DNA from: DATFDN01 sp035685165
GTDB lineage: Bacteria > Pseudomonadota > Alphaproteobacteria > Acetobacterales > Acetobacteraceae
Length of the DNA stretch: 64,000 nucleotides
Assembly (NCBI GenBank): GCA_035685165.1
Contig: DASRBI010000021.1
Location: 1-64,000, forward strand
Direction of reading: 5' to 3'
The notes under the pieces are model-generated. The model saw nothing but the letters and a program-made list of their open reading frames with translations, was not told where the DNA came from and searched no databases. Below, piece after piece: positions 61,195 through 64,000 of the stretch (its first letter is position 1; each line of letters opens with the position of its first letter). A program made the translations under genes and the position numbers.

Positions 61195-62109
61195 ATGGAG
61201 CCCGATCTCGTCGCCTATTCGCCGCTCCCCCGCCGCCCGCGCCTCACTTGGCCGAACGGGGCGCGGGTCGCGCTCTGGGTGGTGCCGAACGTGGAGCACT
61301 ATGAATACCTGCCGAAGTTCGTGCGCGTGCGCGATCCGTGGCCGCGCTCGCCGCATCCCGACCTGCTCGGCTACGCCACGCGGGACTACGGCAACCGGGT
61401 CGGGCTATGGCGGCTGTTCGAGGTGACGGACGCGCTCGGCATACGCTGCACCGTCAGCCTCAACATGGCGGTGCTCCAGCATTTCCCGGCAATCGACGCA
61501 GCGATGCAGAAGCGCGGCTGGGAATACATGTCGCACGGCATCTACAACACCCGCTATCACTGGAACGTTTCCGAAGACGAGGAGCGCGCGGCGATGCAGG
61601 AAAGCCGCGAAATTCACCGCAGGCTGACTGGACGCGAGCAGCGCGGCTGGTTCAGCCCGGCGATCACCAACACGCTGCACACGTTCGATCTCGCCGCCGA
61701 ATGTGGATTCGACTACACGGCCGACCTCTATCACGACGATCAGCCCTTCCCGGTGAACACACGCAGCGGCCGGAAGCTCTTGTCGATCCCCTACTCAGTC
61801 GACCTGAACGACGTGATGGTGAACCGCCACGGCGGCGAAGCGGCCGATCTCGCGCGCATGATCCGCGATGCGTTCGACACCTGGTACGAGGAGGGCGCCG
61901 AGCAGGGCCGGGTAATGTGCGTGGCGCTGCATCCGTTCTGGGTGGGCCAGCCGCACCGGCTGGAGGCGGTCCGCCGCGCGCTCGAATACGTGCTGGCGCA
62001 TCCGGGCGTGTGGATGGCGACCGCCTCGGAGATCGCCGACTGGTACGTGGTGAACCACCTGCCCGCGATCGAGGCGCATCTCGCGGCGCGGGAGGCGGCC
62101 AATGGCTGA
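61195..62109 (+). CDS. Polysaccharide deacetylase (NodB/PuuE-like) family protein 1
   Basis: A 304-residue NodB-fold protein of the subgroup related to allantoinase PuuE. The metal-site segment YMSHGIYNTRYHW keeps both His114 and His122. FSPAITNTLHTFDLAAECGFDYTAD and VALHPFWVGQPHR are other conserved parts. The usual TFDD motif reads VVPNVEHYEY. The substrate may be a small amide or ureide rather than a polymer. It overlaps its paralog by eight bases. Confidence 0.85.
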   Translation: MEPDLVAYSPLPRRPRLTWPNGARVALWVVPNVEHYEYLPKFVRVRDPWPRSPHPDLLGYATRDYGNRVGLWRLFEVTDALGIRCTVSLNMAVLQHFPAIDAAMQKRGWEYMSHGIYNTRYHWNVSEDEERAAMQESREIHRRLTGREQRGWFSPAITNTLHTFDLAAECGFDYTADLYHDDQPFPVNTRSGRKLLSIPYSVDLNDVMVNRHGGEAADLARMIRDAFDTWYEEGAEQGRVMCVALHPFWVGQPHRLEAVRRALEYVLAHPGVWMATASEIADWYVVNHLPAIEAHLAAREAANG

Positions 62110-63031
62110 AGCAACGCCGCCGCAGGGCGAGGCGCGCGCGCCGGGGATGGACCATCCGCATCACCCGTTCCGCGCCCTGCCGGACGCGCCGCGCTTCGCC
62201 TGGCCGGACGGGGCGCGCATCGCGCTGACAGTGACGCTCGTGCTCGACTACTGGGAGGTGAACCCGCCCGCCGAGGCGAACCGCGATCCGCGCATCTTCT
62301 CCCCGCTCGGCAATTTCTTCCCCGACTGGCTGACCTGGAGCCGGCGCGAATACGGCGCGCGGGTGGGCGCGTTCCGCGCGCTCGACCTACTGGATAGGTT
62401 CGGGTTGCAACCGAGTGTCGCGCTGGGGGCGGCGGCGGCACGGCGCTACCCGGAGCTCGTGGACGAGATGCTGATGCGCGGCGCGGCGGTGATGGCGCAC
62501 GGCACCTTCGCCACCAGGCGGATCACGGCGAAGATGACCGAGGCCGAAGAGCGGGCACTGATCGCGGAGGCGCGCGAGACCATCACGAGCGTAACAGGCG
62601 CCGCGCCGTCCGGCTGGTGCGGCCAGGACTTCAACGAGTCACCCCGCACCCCGGCGCTGCTGGCCGAAGCGGGGTTCACCTACACGACCGACTGGGCGAA
62701 TGACGACCGGCCCTTCCTGCTCGGCCCCTATGATGGCGGCAAAGCACTCGTCGCGCTGCCGCCGCAGCCGGAGTGGAACGATCTGGAATGCCTGTGGCTG
62801 CGGCATGTGCATCCCCAGTCCTGGGCCGACGCGATCGCAGACGGGTTCGCCTTCCTGCATCGGGAGGGCGGCGGCGCATTCAACCTGACCTTGCACCCGT
62901 TCGTCGCCGGGCAGGCGCACCATATCGGCTACCTGCGCCAGGCATTGACGCGGATATTGGGAATGGGTGCGACGTGGCGGACCACAACGGACGAGCTGGC
63001 AGCCACGGCCCGGAGCCAGCTCGCGGCGTAG
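62102..63031 (+). CDS. Polysaccharide deacetylase family protein 2, one metal His replaced
   Basis: A 309-residue paralog of the preceding protein. It keeps His133 (VMAHGTFATRRIT) but the second His is Ile141. LVLDYWEV keeps an Asp where protein 1 has Asn/Glu residues. LTLHPFVAGQAHHIGYLRQ is conserved. The complementary losses and gene overlap suggest a heteromeric pair or division of labour; this copy alone may be catalytically weak. Confidence 0.83.
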   Translation: MAEATPPQGEARAPGMDHPHHPFRALPDAPRFAWPDGARIALTVTLVLDYWEVNPPAEANRDPRIFSPLGNFFPDWLTWSRREYGARVGAFRALDLLDRFGLQPSVALGAAAARRYPELVDEMLMRGAAVMAHGTFATRRITAKMTEAEERALIAEARETITSVTGAAPSGWCGQDFNESPRTPALLAEAGFTYTTDWANDDRPFLLGPYDGGKALVALPPQPEWNDLECLWLRHVHPQSWADAIADGFAFLHREGGGAFNLTLHPFVAGQAHHIGYLRQALTRILGMGATWRTTTDELAATARSQLAA

Positions 63032-63178
63032 GGCGCATGAGCGCACCGGAATGCGCCGCCTGCGCTTGCGGCGGCGGTTTGGCCCCCGCTCTACCGGGCT
63101 GAGGCCGAGGCCGCGCCCGCTGATAGCTGCCCGTGCACGTAGGCGGCGGGCCCTTCACAGGGCGGCTGGTAGCGTTCC

Positions 63179-63204
63179 GGACGCCCTGTCCCCGAAGGGC
63201 GTCC
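63179..63204. terminator. Hairpin between convergent genes
   Basis: GGACGCCCT and AGGGCGTCC form a perfect 9-bp stem with an 8-nt loop, between the deacetylase pair and the DUF2147 gene. There is no T-run. The rest of 63032-63259 shows nothing else I can support. Confidence 0.5.
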
Positions 63205-63259
63205 TCGGTAGCTTGATGTTGATCCAGCTCACGACGGGGTGGGTCAGGATCGAGCAGAA

Positions 63260-63745
63260 CTACGGGCTGGCGAAGCTCGGACAGCGCGGCGGATTGCCCG
63301 CATAGCGCGTCCAGTCCTGGGTGCGGCCGAGAAGCGGCGTGCCGATATATCCGCGCACGCCGAGCGTGCCGTCCGACCGGAGTGTCATGTTGGCGCTGTA
63401 AGTCTTCCCCGACTGCGGATCGTAAATGGAGCCGCCGCTCCAGTGCGCCTGACCGTCCGGGTTGAAGCCCGACATGATCTGAAGCCCGCAGAGCGGGCGC
63501 GCGCGCAGCGCGGCGCTGGGATTGTGGTTGTCGGTCGCCTGCGGATTCTCGTCGGATGGTTTGATCAGCACCCAGACGAGCCGTCCGCACAGCGCGCCCG
63601 CTTCGCAGCGATAGATGTCCACGATGCCGTTGCGCGGCTCGGTGAGCCAGCGTCCTTCCACCTCCTGCGCCGAGGCGTGCGCGAAAAGGGCGGCGAGAAG
63701 CAGAGCGGCCGAAATGACAGTCCGTGGAGCATTTGCCAACTTCAT
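63260..63745 (-). CDS. DUF2147 periplasmic protein
   Basis: A 161-residue exported protein. The signal peptide (about 1-26, ending AHASA) is followed by the DUF2147 fold: VEGRWLTEPRNGIVDIYRCE, LCGRLVW, the GLQIMSGF segment, WSGGSIYDPQSGKTYSANM and LGVRGYIGTPLLGRTQDWTR. This lipocalin-like family has no known activity. Its ATG overlaps the stop of the upstream partial gene, so the two were co-transcribed. Confidence 0.92.
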   Translation of the reverse strand: MKLANAPRTVISAALLLAALFAHASAQEVEGRWLTEPRNGIVDIYRCEAGALCGRLVWVLIKPSDENPQATDNHNPSAALRARPLCGLQIMSGFNPDGQAHWSGGSIYDPQSGKTYSANMTLRSDGTLGVRGYIGTPLLGRTQDWTRYAGNPPRCPSFASP

Positions 63746-64000
63746 TGTGCGCGAGCCACATCCGGCTTCAACAGATGCAGCACCCTCCCCGCTTCCGCCG
63801 GTTTGCGCAAGCGCGGCACGACGAGGCGCACGTCGTCGGCCTGTCGCAGCCGTGCCTCCGCCGCCCGGCAGCGGTCACCGCGGCGAGGCGGCGGACGAAC
63901 TCATCGGGATCGTGGCGGTCGAGATCGCGCCATCCCGGCCGACAGTTAGTCGCGTCGAGCTCAATGTGGCACCGACCGAGCGCGGCAGCGATGCGGCGTG
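63742..64000 (-). pseudogene. Unidentified protein, 3' part, frameshifted, cut by window edge
   Basis: The minus strand first encodes IELDATNCRPGWRDLDRHDP and DEFVRRLAAVTA. Around 63870 the protein-like reading switches frame to AEARLRQADDVRLVVPRLRK and VLHLLKPDVARAQ, stopping at 63742-63744 (TGA overlapping the DUF2147 ATG). The two halves look like one protein broken by a small indel. No family is recognised. A sequencing error is possible. Confidence 0.4.

Noticed and set aside
63213..63226. FNR-like sequence TTGATGTTGATCCA
   Set aside because: It matches nine of ten positions but lies between the 3' ends of convergent genes, with no promoter or start downstream on either strand.

Overview
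The window is about 64 kb of GC-rich chromosomal DNA with dense genes, many 4-bp ATGA overlaps and long meaningless antisense frames. The gene set (aerobic hemF, bc1 genes, a full ccm run, soeABC-type sulfite dehydrogenase, form II CO-dehydrogenase-like genes, tartrate dehydrogenase, a GH65 phosphorylase with its mutase, a DUF29 relic) suits an alphaproteobacterium, most likely of the Acetobacteraceae or another Rhodospirillales lineage. The family assignment is inference; no rRNA gene is present.

Layout. 1-6 kb: a gene tail, an orphan oligopeptide-type ABC ATPase, a DUF29 relic, an ion-transporter-family permease, coxG with a MoxR ATPase, an HpcH/HpaI aldolase, pyrophosphatase and tRNA-Lys. 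6-10.6 kb: hemF, petBC (no petA beside them), mtnP, a DOPA-dioxygenase-family gene and tRNA-Pro. 10.6-14.4 kb: a coxSLM operon on the minus strand. 14.5-18.1 kb: HTH/VapC relics, a two-subunit Rieske oxygenase and an SLC13-type permease. 18.1-21.7 kb: the most unusual block, with a periplasmic hemerythrin-like protein, a small cytochrome c, two unknown membrane proteins and a one-haem cytochrome fused to an outer-membrane barrel that resembles Cyc2-type porin-cytochromes. FNR/FixK-like boxes precede both the first gene and the barrel gene, with identical spacing to a -10 element.

21.8-26.3 kb: aspartate dehydrogenase, ROK kinase, TusA, HDAC-like hydrolase, xseB and a DUF2272 lipoprotein. 26.4-31.1 kb: soeABC and tRNA-Ala. 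31.2-40 kb: an RND efflux pair, then a second xanthine-dehydrogenase-family operon (FAD, FeS, a 35-codon ORF, Mo subunit) ending in an SDR that has lost its catalytic residues. 40.1-42.9 kb: a CopA-type ATPase divergent from csoR with a perfect operator palindrome between them. 43-49.7 kb (minus strand): GH65 phosphorylase, beta-phosphoglucomutase, DedA, acetyl-CoA synthetase, a Rieske ferredoxin, an EVE protein and an Uma2 relic.

50-55.4 kb: ccmC-D-E-F-G-H-I in one overlapping operon; ccmE carries a C-terminal tail encoded by a large palindromic element. 55.6-64 kb: MarR regulator, free-methionine-sulfoxide reductase, pyrE, tartrate dehydrogenase, a NodT-type outer-membrane factor, a CBS protein, a glycine-zipper lipoprotein, tandem polysaccharide deacetylases, a DUF2147 protein and a frameshifted gene at the edge.

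The functional theme is respiratory and redox versatility: bc1 complex, cytochrome c maturation, sulfite oxidation, two molybdenum hydroxylase systems, and a possible outer-membrane electron route under oxygen-responsive control.
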